Shown: piece by piece, positions 1-5,798 of the stretch | How the letters are laid out: each line of letters opens with the position of its first letter | Position numbering within the stretch: the first letter of the stretch is position 1 | Source of the DNA: an uncultured Oscillospiraceae bacterium | Lineage (GTDB): Bacteria; Bacillota; Clostridia; Oscillospirales; Ruminococcaceae | Direction: 5' to 3' | Length of the DNA: 7,089 nucleotides | Assembly (NCBI GenBank): GCA_902490585.1 | Contig: CABUEI010000071.1 | Span: 1-7,089, forward strand | Translations under genes and position numbers: made by a program | Notes under the pieces: generated by a model | What the model was told of the DNA's origin: nothing | What the model saw: only the letters and a program-made list of their open reading frames with translations | Databases searched by the model: none

Positions 1-980
1 GCCGTCCACATACCCTTTTTAACACGCTCAGGCTTATTTGCACCGTAGTTCTGACCGACAAAGGTAGTCACCGCCATGCTTATACTAAGCACGGGCAGAA
101 TGTTGAAACCGTCTACTTTCAGATATGCACCGAAGCCTGCCACAGCGTCCGATCCGAAGCCGTTTACACTTGCCTGTACAAGTACGTTTGAAAACGAGAT
201 TACCATGTTCTGAATACCTGTCGGCAGACCGATTTTTATGATCCTGAGTGCCATATCCTTATGTACTCTTATCTGACGGATATAAAGCTTATAATCGGTG
301 TTTACCCTTATCATATAGATTATCGCCATAATGCAGGAAACAAGCTGGCTCGCATCGGTTGCTATCGCCGCACCCTCAACTCCCATGCCGAATCCCTGTA
401 TCAGTATAAGGTCAAGTGCTATATTGACAACAGATGCCGCACCGAGATATAACAGCGGCCGTCTTGAGTTTCCTGCCGCATTGAATATTCCGGCGCACAT
501 ATTGTAAAGTACGTTGAACAGCAGACCGCCGCAGTAAATCTGCAAGTAAAGCGATGCACTGTCAAGGATATTTTCGGGTGTCTGCATCCATGTGAGGAAC
601 AGCCTGCTCATGAATACGCCTGCGATTGTCAGCACAAGACCGATTATTGCCGCTATTGCAATTGAGGTATGTACCGCTCTTTTCACATCGTCCTTACGCT
701 TTGCACCCATATACTGCGATATAATAACTCCTGCACCGACCGATGCACCCTGGCTGAATGCTATCAGCAGGTTTACAATAGATCCTGTTGCACCTACCGC
801 CGCAAGAGCTTCCTTGCCGACACAGTTACCTACTATTATCGAGTCAACCGTGCTGTACAACTGCTGTAACAGGTTTCCCAGTATCAGCGGCACGGAAAAT
901 ATAAGCAGCTTCTTCCAGATAGAGCCCTCTGTCATAAGAACAGTTCCGGATTTCTTTTTTTCTTTTATATCAGTGCTCAA
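1..980 (-). CDS. MATE-family multidrug/Na+ efflux transporter, N-terminal 326 codons (3' end outside window)
   Basis: Integral membrane exporter that swaps cations or drugs against H+ or Na+. The reverse-strand frame is open from the start to the left edge. It has the N-lobe signature of MATE proteins: PLILGNLLQQLYSTVDSIIVG begins near residue 31, with the Pro, Gln-Gln and Asp of TM1. The usual loop motifs follow (GASVGAGVIISQYMGAKR, then AGIFNAAGNSRRPLLYLG). The second lobe starts near residue 245 with a repeat of the same pattern (KIGLPTGIQNMV), ending at TFVGQNYGANKPERV. The family is usually about 450 residues, so roughly a quarter is missing. I chose the TTG at 980-978 because AAAGGAAG (987-994) sits 6 bases upstream. 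The in-frame ATG at 1019 lies between the -35 and -10 boxes of the promoter, so it would not be in the mRNA. Substrate cannot be told from sequence. Confidence 0.93.
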   Translation of the reverse strand, partial: MSTDIKEKKKSGTVLMTEGSIWKKLLIFSVPLILGNLLQQLYSTVDSIIVGNCVGKEALAAVGATGSIVNLLIAFSQGASVGAGVIISQYMGAKRKDDVKRAVHTSIAIAAIIGLVLTIAGVFMSRLFLTWMQTPENILDSASLYLQIYCGGLLFNVLYNMCAGIFNAAGNSRRPLLYLGAASVVNIALDLILIQGFGMGVEGAAIATDASQLVSCIMAIIYMIRVNTDYKLYIRQIRVHKDMALRIIKIGLPTGIQNMVISFSNVLVQASVNGFGSDAVAGFGAYLKVDGFNILPVLSISMAVTTFVGQNYGANKPERVKKGMWT

Positions 981-1008
981 ATCAAACTTCCTTTCTTCGT
1001 CCACAAAT

Positions 1009-1036
1009 ATTATACTCATTTAAGAAGATATGTCAA
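1009..1036 (-). promoter_or_regulatory. SigA-type promoter of the MATE gene
   Basis: On the minus strand a perfect TTGACA (plus-strand positions 1031-1036) is followed after 16 bases by a perfect TATAAT (1009-1014). Transcription should begin near 1002, leaving about 22 bases of leader before the TTG start. This makes it one of the strongest-looking promoters in the window and is the main evidence for the TTG start. Confidence 0.8.
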
Positions 1037-1072
1037 CTTCCGCTTATTCCGTCCGTTTTGTGCCACAGCATA

Positions 1073-1101
1073 TTGAACTGTTTTTCATGGTGTGATAAAA
1101 T
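1073..1101 (+). promoter_or_regulatory. SigA-type promoter of the 53-residue protein gene
   Basis: TTGAAC (1073-1078), 17 bases, then TAAAAT (1096-1101) preceded by TGA, giving an extended -10 of the form TGATAAAAT. The expected transcript start is near 1108, about 29 bases before the ATG. The same -10 form recurs before queT, the chemoreceptor gene and the flavodoxin gene. Confidence 0.7.
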
Positions 1102-1136
1102 GTAAATATAACAGCAAAACGAAAGGACATGATAAC

Positions 1137-1298
1137 ATGACAGACGAAAAGAAAAAAGCTCCAGTAACCGCTGTACAGCCCGAAACTGCCGATAAAAGCG
1201 ACTACAGACAGTCCGCCGACAAGGAAGAGGCTATATGGGATATGAAACAGGAGCTTGAAGATTATATAGAAGACCAGGGAATCTATATCAGGCAGTAA
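1137..1298 (+). CDS. Small acidic protein, 53 residues, function unknown
   Basis: I do not recognise the family. The start is the ATG at 1137 because GAAAGGA (1121-1127) lies 9 bases upstream and a good promoter lies just before it; the longer frame beginning at 1092 would start inside the promoter's -10 region. The protein has a lysine-rich N-terminus (KKK at 5-7), a Pro/Ala/Thr-rich low-complexity part to about residue 20, then a charged, probably helical second half (EEAIWDMKQELEDYIEDQ). I count 14 acidic against 8 basic residues. There is no signal peptide, membrane segment or cysteine, so it should be cytosolic. It is divergent from the MATE gene, and its stop codon directly abuts the stop of the converging aldo/keto reductase (TAATTA across 1296-1301). 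Presence of promoter, ribosome site and clean frame make it a likely real gene. Confidence 0.7.
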   Translation: MTDEKKKAPVTAVQPETADKSDYRQSADKEEAIWDMKQELEDYIEDQGIYIRQ

Positions 1299-2138
1299 TT
1301 AAACTATAGACATAAACCATTCTACTGTTGCGGGATCATGATGTGAGAAGAACAGGCTCTTGCCTGTGTCGAGCTTTGCAATAGTCTGCATATCCTCTGC
1401 GGAAAGTTCAAAGTCGAACACATTGAAGTTCTGCTCGATACGGTCGTGATGTACCGACTTCGGTATAACCACAACACCGCTTTGAATAAGGAAACGCAGT
1501 GCTGTCTGGGCTACGCTCTTGCCGTACTTTGCACCGATATCCGAAAGCACCTTATTTGTGAAGAAGTCGTTTCTGCCCTCTGCAAAAGGTCCCCATGACA
1601 TTAGCTGTGTATTGTGCTTATCCATGTACTCTCTTAAAACTTTCTGCTGCTGGAAAACGTGTGTTTCCATCTGGTTTACGGCAGGCTTTACCTCGGCAAA
1701 ATGCTCTATATCAAGATAGCGGTCGGGATAGAAGTTCGATACGCCTATAGCACGGGCTTTACCCTGCTTGTGTGCCTCTTCCATAGCTCTGTAGCTTCCG
1801 TAATAATCACCGAAAGGCTGATGAATAAGAAGCAGGTCTACATAGTCGCTCTTCAGCTTTTTAAGTGACTCGTCAATTGACTTCTTGGCGTTTTCATAAC
1901 CTGCGTTGGTTATCCATATCTTAGTTGTGATGAATATCTCATCTCTTGCAATGCCCGACTAAGCCACAGCGTCACCGACACCTGCTTCATTACCGTAAGC
2001 CTGTGCTGTATCTATACTGCGGTAACCCGTATTAAGTGCGTCAAGTACGCACTTTTTTGTTTCCTCGGCAGGTGTCTGATACACACCGTATCCCAGTATC
2101 GGCATCTTTACTCCGTTGTTAAGCGTTACAAATTCCAT
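1299..2138 (-). pseudogene. Aldo/keto reductase (AKR5-like) interrupted by an in-frame TAG at codon 60
   Basis: NADPH-dependent reductase of aldehydes and ketones, cytosolic TIM barrel. From ATG at 2138 the frame gives about 279 positions, normal for the family, starting MEFVTLNNGVKMPILGYGVYQ. All four catalytic residues of the family are visible: Asp43 and Tyr48 (SIDTAQAYGNE), Lys73 (FITTKIW) and His106 (LLLIHQPFGDYYG). The cofactor part near the C-terminus is also present (IPKSVHHDRIEQN, residues 225-237: Lys227, Ser228, Arg233, Asn237). Codon 60 is TAG (1961-1959) between GDAVA and SGIARDE, where relatives usually have Lys or Gln, so one base change from AAG or CAG explains it. A restart at Met119 (1784) would lack the whole tetrad and have no function of this type. 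The ribosome site AAAGGAGG is 8 bases upstream, 18 bases after the flavodoxin-like gene ends, so the two are one operon. Without the stop this would be a normal enzyme; a sequencing error or suppression is possible. Confidence 0.85.
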
Positions 2139-2146
2139 AGTAATAT

Positions 2147-2154
2147 CCTCCTTT
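2147..2154 (-). promoter_or_regulatory. Strong ribosome binding site of the aldo/keto reductase
   Basis: Reverse-strand AAAGGAGG, the strongest Shine-Dalgarno in the window, 8 bases before the ATG at 2138. It sits in the 18-base gap after the flavodoxin-like stop codon. It fixes the true 5' end of the reductase and shows that the short frame starting at 1784 is only the downstream remnant. Confidence 0.85.
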
Positions 2155-2156
2155 AA

Positions 2157-2660
2157 TTATATCCATTTTTCTATCTGCGACTTGCTCTGTTTTACACTGC
2201 TTCCGTGTATTGCAAGTCCTTTTTCTACCTTTGCACCCTTGCAGTGAGCCTTTATATCACTTTCACTCCTGCCCATACCGCTACCCTCGTGGGTGCACAG
2301 TGGCTTTATCGTCTTGCCCTCAAAGCTGAATTTATCAAGAAATGTAAGCACCGCCATAGGAACAGTACCCCAGTAGTTAGGGTAGCAAAGATAGATCTCG
2401 CTGTACTTGTTTATGCTTTCCGGCATACTTACAAGCTCAGGTCTTGCATCCTTTTTCTGATCTTCCTGCGCCTGTGCTATACACTCGTTATAACCCTTTG
2501 AGTACGGCTGTTTCTGTTCTATTTTGAACACATCCGCACCCGTAAGTTCCTTGATATAGCCTGCGGCGATCTCGGTATTTCCGACAGGGAGCATTTTCAG
2601 CGCTCCGCTGACATAGTTTTCATCGGCTCTTGAATAATAGACTATAAGTTTATCAGACAT
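2157..2660 (-). CDS. Flavodoxin-like FMN-binding protein (Flavodoxin_4 type), 167 residues
   Basis: Likely a cytosolic FMN-dependent electron carrier or quinone/NAD(P)H oxidoreductase-like protein. The N-terminal beta strand and phosphate loop read KLIVYYSRADEN (residues 4-15), followed by a GNTE segment (27-30) as in flavodoxins that bind FMN phosphate. The second FMN-contact loop is YPNYWGTVPMAV (93-104). A third, THEGSGMGRSESDI (123-136), resembles the 'H-x-G-S' loop of the Flavodoxin_4 family. Length fits the family (about 150-180). I chose the ATG at 2660 rather than the in-frame GTG at 2669, because the GTG lies within the ribosome site (AAAGGGTGG); the ATG is 8 bases after AGGG. It is the first gene of the operon with the aldo/keto reductase and is divergent from a LysR regulator, an arrangement common for oxidative or electrophile stress genes. 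The actual substrate is unknown. Confidence 0.88.
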   Translation of the reverse strand: MSDKLIVYYSRADENYVSGALKMLPVGNTEIAAGYIKELTGADVFKIEQKQPYSKGYNECIAQAQEDQKKDARPELVSMPESINKYSEIYLCYPNYWGTVPMAVLTFLDKFSFEGKTIKPLCTHEGSGMGRSESDIKAHCKGAKVEKGLAIHGSSVKQSKSQIEKWI

Positions 2661-2690
2661 ACTGACCACCCTTTCGTATTTTGTACTTAC

Positions 2691-2699
2691 ATTTTATCA
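2691..2699 (-). promoter_or_regulatory. Extended -10 promoter of the flavodoxin/reductase operon, weak -35
   Basis: On the minus strand TGATAAAAT (2699-2691), the same extended -10 found at three plus-strand promoters. At 17 bases upstream the -35 position reads TTCCGT, a poor match to TTGACA. A weak -35 beside a divergent LysR gene suggests that the operon needs activation. The expected start is near 2684, about 24 bases before the ATG. Confidence 0.6.
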
Positions 2700-2708
2700 C
2701 AATTTGTC

Positions 2709-2737
2709 TTGACACGGAATATCCGATATGTTATCAT
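2709..2737 (+). promoter_or_regulatory. Promoter of the LysR-type regulator gene
   Basis: A perfect TTGACA (2709-2714), 17-base spacer, TATCAT (2732-2737). Transcription should start near 2744, about 42 bases before the ATG. It is back to back with the flavodoxin operon promoter, the two -10 boxes being only about 35 bases apart, so one bound regulator could affect both. Confidence 0.65.
2719..2729. promoter_or_regulatory. Candidate LysR operator: palindrome ATATC-C-GATAT
   Basis: A perfect 5+1+5 inverted repeat lies in the spacer between the -35 and -10 boxes of the lysR promoter and just upstream of the -35 position of the divergent operon. That is where a LysR-type protein would be expected to bind to repress its own gene and activate the neighbour. 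The site is short and AT-rich, so chance is possible. Confidence 0.4.
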
Positions 2738-2785
2738 CGCATTAACCAAAAGTTTATACGATTTTCATTTCCGAGGTGAATTATT

Positions 2786-3679
2786 ATGTATGACCCGATA
2801 GTAAAAACATTTATAACCGTTGCCGACTGCGGTAGCTTTACCTCAGCGGCATCAAAGCTCTATATTTCCCCGACCGCTGTAATGAAACAGATAAACACAC
2901 TTGAAAGCCGTATGTCACTCACCCTTCTCAGCCGTAATTCTTCGGGTGTTGAGCTTACAAAGGCAGGAAAAGTCATTTACCTTGCCGCAAAGGACATCAT
3001 AGAACGCTGTGAAAACGCAATACAACAGGCAAAAAAGGAAGAGGAAGAATACGAAAAAACTTTCTGTGTCGGTGCCTCGCTTTTAAACCCCGCAAAACCT
3101 CTTATGGATTTATGGTATCAGCTGAACGACCGCTTCCCCGGTTATAAACTGCACCTTGTTCCGTTTGACGATAATCACAACGATATAGTTTCCGTTATTG
3201 AATCTATCGGTGAAAAGTTTGATTTTCTTGTAGGTGCGTGCGATTCAAAAAAGTGGAAAGCCGAATGCGATACGCTCGAGATCGGCGAATGCCGTTTTAC
3301 CGTTGCGGTTTCCCGTACTCACCGCCTTGCAGGTAAAAAGACCGTATCAATAAATGATCTTGAGGGCGAAACCGTGATGATGGTAAAGCAGGGCGATTCT
3401 CCGAATAACGATGAACTCAGAAAAGAGATTATTTCGGGAGGTAAGGCGATTATCAGGGACACACCGAATTTTTATGATATGAATGTGTTCAACCGTTGTG
3501 CCGAAACAAACAATGTGCTGATCTCTCTCGACTGCTGGCACGATATACACCCCGGGCTTGTAACTGTACCGCTTGAATATCCGCTCAGTATTCCGCTTGT
3601 CATAATGTACGCAAAAGATGCACCGGACGATATAAAAGAGTTTATAAAGGCAGCCCGGGAAACAGTGAAAAATGCTTGA
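2786..3679 (+). CDS. LysR-type transcriptional regulator, 297 residues
   Basis: DNA-binding regulator with the standard LTTR layout and length. The winged helix-turn-helix occupies residues 1-60: FITVADCGSFTSAASKLYISPTAVMKQINTLE (9-40) is the helix-turn-helix, followed by the wing LLSRNSSGVELTKAG (47-61). A linker helix follows (about 62-90, ending in KKEEEEYEK), then a LysR substrate-binding domain from about residue 93, with the typical hinge FDFLVGACD and later GETVMMVKQGDS. The start has GAGGTGA 6-7 bases upstream. It is divergent from the flavodoxin/reductase operon, which is its probable target. The effector is not evident; cysteines are present in the effector domain (for example in GACDS and ECRFTV), but no known redox-switch spacing can be claimed. 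Its stop codon overlaps the -35 box of the queT promoter, so there is no room for its own terminator. Confidence 0.93.
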   Translation: MYDPIVKTFITVADCGSFTSAASKLYISPTAVMKQINTLESRMSLTLLSRNSSGVELTKAGKVIYLAAKDIIERCENAIQQAKKEEEEYEKTFCVGASLLNPAKPLMDLWYQLNDRFPGYKLHLVPFDDNHNDIVSVIESIGEKFDFLVGACDSKKWKAECDTLEIGECRFTVAVSRTHRLAGKKTVSINDLEGETVMMVKQGDSPNNDELRKEIISGGKAIIRDTPNFYDMNVFNRCAETNNVLISLDCWHDIHPGLVTVPLEYPLSIPLVIMYAKDAPDDIKEFIKAARETVKNA

Positions 3680-3704
3680 CAAAGCACTTTATCTATGATA
3701 AAAT
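3676..3704 (+). promoter_or_regulatory. Promoter of queT
   Basis: A perfect TTGACA (3676-3681) overlapping the TGA stop of the lysR gene (3677-3679), a 17-base spacer, then TAAAAT (3699-3704) with an upstream TGA (extended -10). The expected start is near 3711, which makes the first leader hairpin begin at about +3. Confidence 0.8.
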
Positions 3705-3712
3705 TCATGTTT

Positions 3713-3771
3713 GTGAGTTCGCAATATCCTCACTTTTCGTCAAAAGACGGATAAATCAAAACTACGAAAGG
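3713..3771 (+). promoter_or_regulatory. Structured queT leader, candidate preQ1-type riboswitch with ribosome-site sequestration
   Basis: Stem GTGAG/CTCAC (3713-3717 with 3729-3733) encloses loop TTCGCAATATC. The 'UCGCA...C' loop and following A-rich tail resemble the small preQ1-I aptamer of Thermoanaerobacter-type leaders, from memory. Further pairings visible: TATCC (3725-3729) with GGATA (3749-3753), a possible pseudoknot; hairpin CGTC-AAAA-GACG (3738-3749); and CTTTTCGT (3733-3740) with ACGAAAGG (3764-3771), 8 pairs including one G-U, which would hide the ribosome site. The last two exclude each other, the shape of a translational switch. The downstream gene transports queuosine precursors, whose genes are known targets of preQ1 riboswitches. 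The P2 helix of a standard preQ1-I aptamer is not obvious and there is an inserted hairpin, so class assignment is uncertain. Confidence 0.5.
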
Positions 3772-3781
3772 ACAAGTTAAT

Positions 3782-4282
3782 ATGCGAAACAAAAAAGTCC
3801 TGTTCATCACACAGGGAGCCGTTATCGCCGCAATTTATGTAGTGTTGACTTACATTGTCAACCTGCTGGGACTTGCAAACGGCGTAATCCAGGTGCGTCT
3901 TTCCGAGGCGCTCACTATCCTGCCGGTATTCACACCGGCGGCAATTCCGGGACTGGTTGTAGGCTGTGTCATCTCCAACATACTGACCGGTGCTGTAATA
4001 TGGGATGTTATCTTCGGAAGCCTTGCCACTCTCATAGGAGCGGTTGGCACATATCTTCTGAGAAAGCATCACAGGATACTGTACCCCCTTCCGCCTATAA
4101 TTGCCAATACTGTTATAGTACCGCTTGTACTGACCTATGCTTACGGCGTGCCGGACGCATTATGGTTCTCGGCGCTGACAGTATGTGCAGGTGAGGTTAT
4201 CTCCTGCGGAGTTCTCGGTATGCTCCTGTATCACGGACTGGATAACAAATATTGCAGACGTCTGTTCACTGTACAGAGTTAA
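3782..4282 (+). CDS. queT: QueT, queuosine-precursor ECF transporter S component, 166 residues
   Basis: Substrate-binding membrane subunit of an energy-coupling factor transporter that imports a queuosine precursor (preQ1, preQ0 or queuine) for the tRNA wobble base modification. It carries the QueT/COG4708 hallmark IQVRLSEALTILPVFTP (residues 36-52) and GLVVGCVISNILTG followed by DVIFGSLATLIGA (about 57-88). There are five to six hydrophobic segments across its length, and 166 residues matches the family. The start is the ATG at 3782, with GAAAGGA 9 bases upstream. No ECF ATPase or T subunit is nearby, consistent with a shared ('group II') ECF module encoded elsewhere; no queuosine biosynthesis gene is nearby either. 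It forms a single-gene unit between its own promoter and terminator, with a foldable leader probably sensing the precursor. Confidence 0.92.
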   Translation: MRNKKVLFITQGAVIAAIYVVLTYIVNLLGLANGVIQVRLSEALTILPVFTPAAIPGLVVGCVISNILTGAVIWDVIFGSLATLIGAVGTYLLRKHHRILYPLPPIIANTVIVPLVLTYAYGVPDALWFSALTVCAGEVISCGVLGMLLYHGLDNKYCRRLFTVQS

Positions 4283-4296
4283 CGGACAAAATTCCG

Positions 4297-4326
4297 AGCC
4301 GTCATGATTTATGTCATGGCGGCTTT
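4297..4326 (+). terminator. Terminator of queT
   Basis: Inverted repeat GCCGTCATGA (4298-4307) / TCATGGCGGC (4314-4323), ten pairs with one G-U, six-base loop TTTATG, extended by A-T at 4297/4324. It begins 15 bases after the queT stop. The following T tract is only TTT then CG, so it may be a moderate terminator or need a factor. Confidence 0.6.
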
Positions 4327-4355
4327 CGTGCAACTTGTACAGTTACGCCCGATTT

Positions 4356-4379
4356 TTTGGTGTATTCCACCAAATACAC
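4356..4379. repeat. Two overlapping, mutually exclusive inverted repeats upstream of the chemoreceptor promoter
   Basis: TTTGGTG-TATTC-CACCAAA (4356-4374) is a perfect 7-pair repeat, and GTGTATT-CCACCA-AATACAC (4360-4379) is a second perfect 7-pair repeat sharing most of the same bases. Both sit 12-17 bases upstream of the -35 box at 4391. Since they are before the transcript start, they are more likely an operator than RNA structure for this gene, unless queT transcripts read through. Confidence 0.45.
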
Positions 4380-4390
4380 GGCTTTACTTC

Positions 4391-4419
4391 TTGACTTGTT
4401 ACAGCATTTGTGATAAAAT
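4391..4419 (+). promoter_or_regulatory. Promoter of the methyl-accepting chemotaxis-type gene
   Basis: TTGACT (4391-4396), 17-base spacer, TAAAAT (4414-4419), with an extended -10 TGA. The expected transcript start is near 4426, about 30 bases before the ATG. It is a housekeeping SigA form; no SigD-type motility promoter (TAAA...GCCGATAA) was seen in the intergenic region. Confidence 0.75.
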
Positions 4420-4455
4420 CAAATTATCAAATTGTAGATTCAAGAGGTGTTCTTT

Positions 4456-5787
4456 ATGAAAAAAAATAAAGGTTGGTTAAAGAGCAAAATGCAAAGCCAG
4501 GTATTTGTAATAACCTTACTGTGCGTTTTATGCTGTGTAATGATGGCGGCTACTATCGCCGTATGCACAGTAAATATTTTCTCAATGGCAGGCAGTGATA
4601 ATCCCGTTTATCACTCATCAATAATGCTTTCGCTGATAATCGAAGGCATAGCGCTTATCGTAACAGCCGTATTTATAGTCCTTACCGTTTATTGCAGAAA
4701 AGCAATCCTGAAGCCAATCAAGAAGATAAGTCACGAACTTGACAACTTCTCCGAGGGTATTCTGTCCGAAGAGTTTGATGTGAAAATCAATGACAGTGAT
4801 ATAGGCAGACTTGCAGGCTCGCTGAACAGTACAAAGTGGTATCTGAAGAAAATGGTAGATGAACTTACATATCTCCTTACCCAGATGTCATACGGCAATA
4901 TCAGCTTTGATATCAACTATGATTACAAGGGCGAATTTGCTCCGATAAAAACTGCTTTTGAGCAGATTCTTGACAACCTCAACAACTCTATGTCAAGCAT
5001 ACAGAAAGCCGGCACAATGCTCTATGATGCGTCTGAACAGGTATCGGGCGGTGCACAGGCTCTGGCACAGGGCACAAGCGAACAGGAAGCTTCTATCCGT
5101 GAGCTTTCCGACTATGTTCAGGATATCTCCGGCAGAGTAAACAAGAACGCCGAGAATGCCAAGAACGTAAGCGAAATTTCAGACACGGCAACCACAGACC
5201 TCAAGGAAGGCAACGCAGAAATGCAGAAGATGCTTGCCGCAATGAAGATAATCGAAGAGAAATCCGCAGAGATTGAAAAGATCATAAACACAATCGACAA
5301 CATCGCATTCCAGACAAACATTCTTGCTCTCAATGCCGCTGTAGAAGCCGCAAGAGCAGGTGAAGCCGGCAAGGGCTTTGCAGTCGTAGCCGATGAGGTC
5401 GGAAACCTTGCAAGCAAGTCTGCCGAGGCGGCTCGGACGACAAGCGAGCTTATCAGCAGTACTATCGAAGCCGTTTCAAACGGTACAGCCGTTGCGGACT
5501 CGACAGCCCAGACAATCGAAAGCGTTATGGAGCGTTTCAGCAACGCAAACTCGCTTATCAATGAGATTTCCGAGGTTTCAGCCGAGCAGGCATCAATGGT
5601 TGACCAGGTGCTTTCGAGCGTAAGTCAGATTTCAGCGGTAGTTCAGAACAACGCCGCAACCGCAGAGGAAAGCGCAAGCGCAAGTGCCCTTACAGCCGCA
5701 CAGGCAAAGGAAATGCAGAAGCTCGTCAAGCAGTTCCACCTGCGTGAAAACGGACAGGTTCACCTCGACGGACCTGAGGAAAACTAA
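4456..5787 (+). CDS. Methyl-accepting chemotaxis-type protein without an ectodomain, 443 residues
   Basis: Membrane receptor that would pass a signal to CheW/CheA. Layout: short basic N-terminus, TM1 about residues 16-42, an external loop of only about 13 residues (43-55), TM2 about 56-79, HAMP domain about 80-133, then a long coiled-coil signalling domain. The tip is FQTNILALNAAVEAARAGEAGKGFAVVADEV from Phe285, the invariant CheA/CheW contact region. Helices continue to about residue 425, ending in a polar tail without an obvious CheR-docking pentapeptide. The start is ATG 4456, with AGAGG 8 bases upstream; the in-frame GTG at 4447 overlaps that site. The near absence of an external ligand domain implies sensing in the membrane, in the HAMP/cytoplasmic region (residues 134-185, YGNISFDINYDYKGEFAPIK, resembles the second HAMP-like segment of many Clostridial receptors), or through a partner. 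No che or flagellar gene is nearby. It is a single-gene unit between terminators. Confidence 0.92.
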   Translation: MKKNKGWLKSKMQSQVFVITLLCVLCCVMMAATIAVCTVNIFSMAGSDNPVYHSSIMLSLIIEGIALIVTAVFIVLTVYCRKAILKPIKKISHELDNFSEGILSEEFDVKINDSDIGRLAGSLNSTKWYLKKMVDELTYLLTQMSYGNISFDINYDYKGEFAPIKTAFEQILDNLNNSMSSIQKAGTMLYDASEQVSGGAQALAQGTSEQEASIRELSDYVQDISGRVNKNAENAKNVSEISDTATTDLKEGNAEMQKMLAAMKIIEEKSAEIEKIINTIDNIAFQTNILALNAAVEAARAGEAGKGFAVVADEVGNLASKSAEAARTTSELISSTIEAVSNGTAVADSTAQTIESVMERFSNANSLINEISEVSAEQASMVDQVLSSVSQISAVVQNNAATAEESASASALTAAQAKEMQKLVKQFHLRENGQVHLDGPEEN

Positions 5788-5798
5788 CAGAATAAGCT

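Noticed and set aside
592..1023. 143-residue plus-strand frame
   Set aside because: It is the antisense of the clearly conserved MATE gene and has low-complexity, improbable composition.
1350..1366. ACAGGC-TCTT-GCCTGT hairpin as a terminator of the 53-residue gene
   Set aside because: The stem is only six pairs, has no T tract on the plus strand, and lies within the reductase coding region.
1299..1784. A 161-residue reductase-like protein starting at Met119 as a separate gene
   Set aside because: It lacks the whole catalytic tetrad, has no ribosome site, and the same frame continues upstream to a strong start at 2138; it is the tail of the interrupted gene.
1959..1961. TAG as a reassigned sense codon (alternative genetic code) or pyrrolysine
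   Set aside because: All other genes in the window lack in-frame TAG and use ordinary Gln and Lys codons. No gene here ends in TAG, which leaves the idea formally open, but one codon is far better explained by a point mutation or error.
3347..3708. Minus-strand frames over the lysR 3' end
   Set aside because: They lie antisense to conserved LysR coding sequence, with no promoter or ribosome site.
5118..5561. 147-residue minus-strand frame
   Set aside because: It is an antisense shadow of the chemoreceptor signalling domain, created by its repetitive Ala/Glu/Ser codons.
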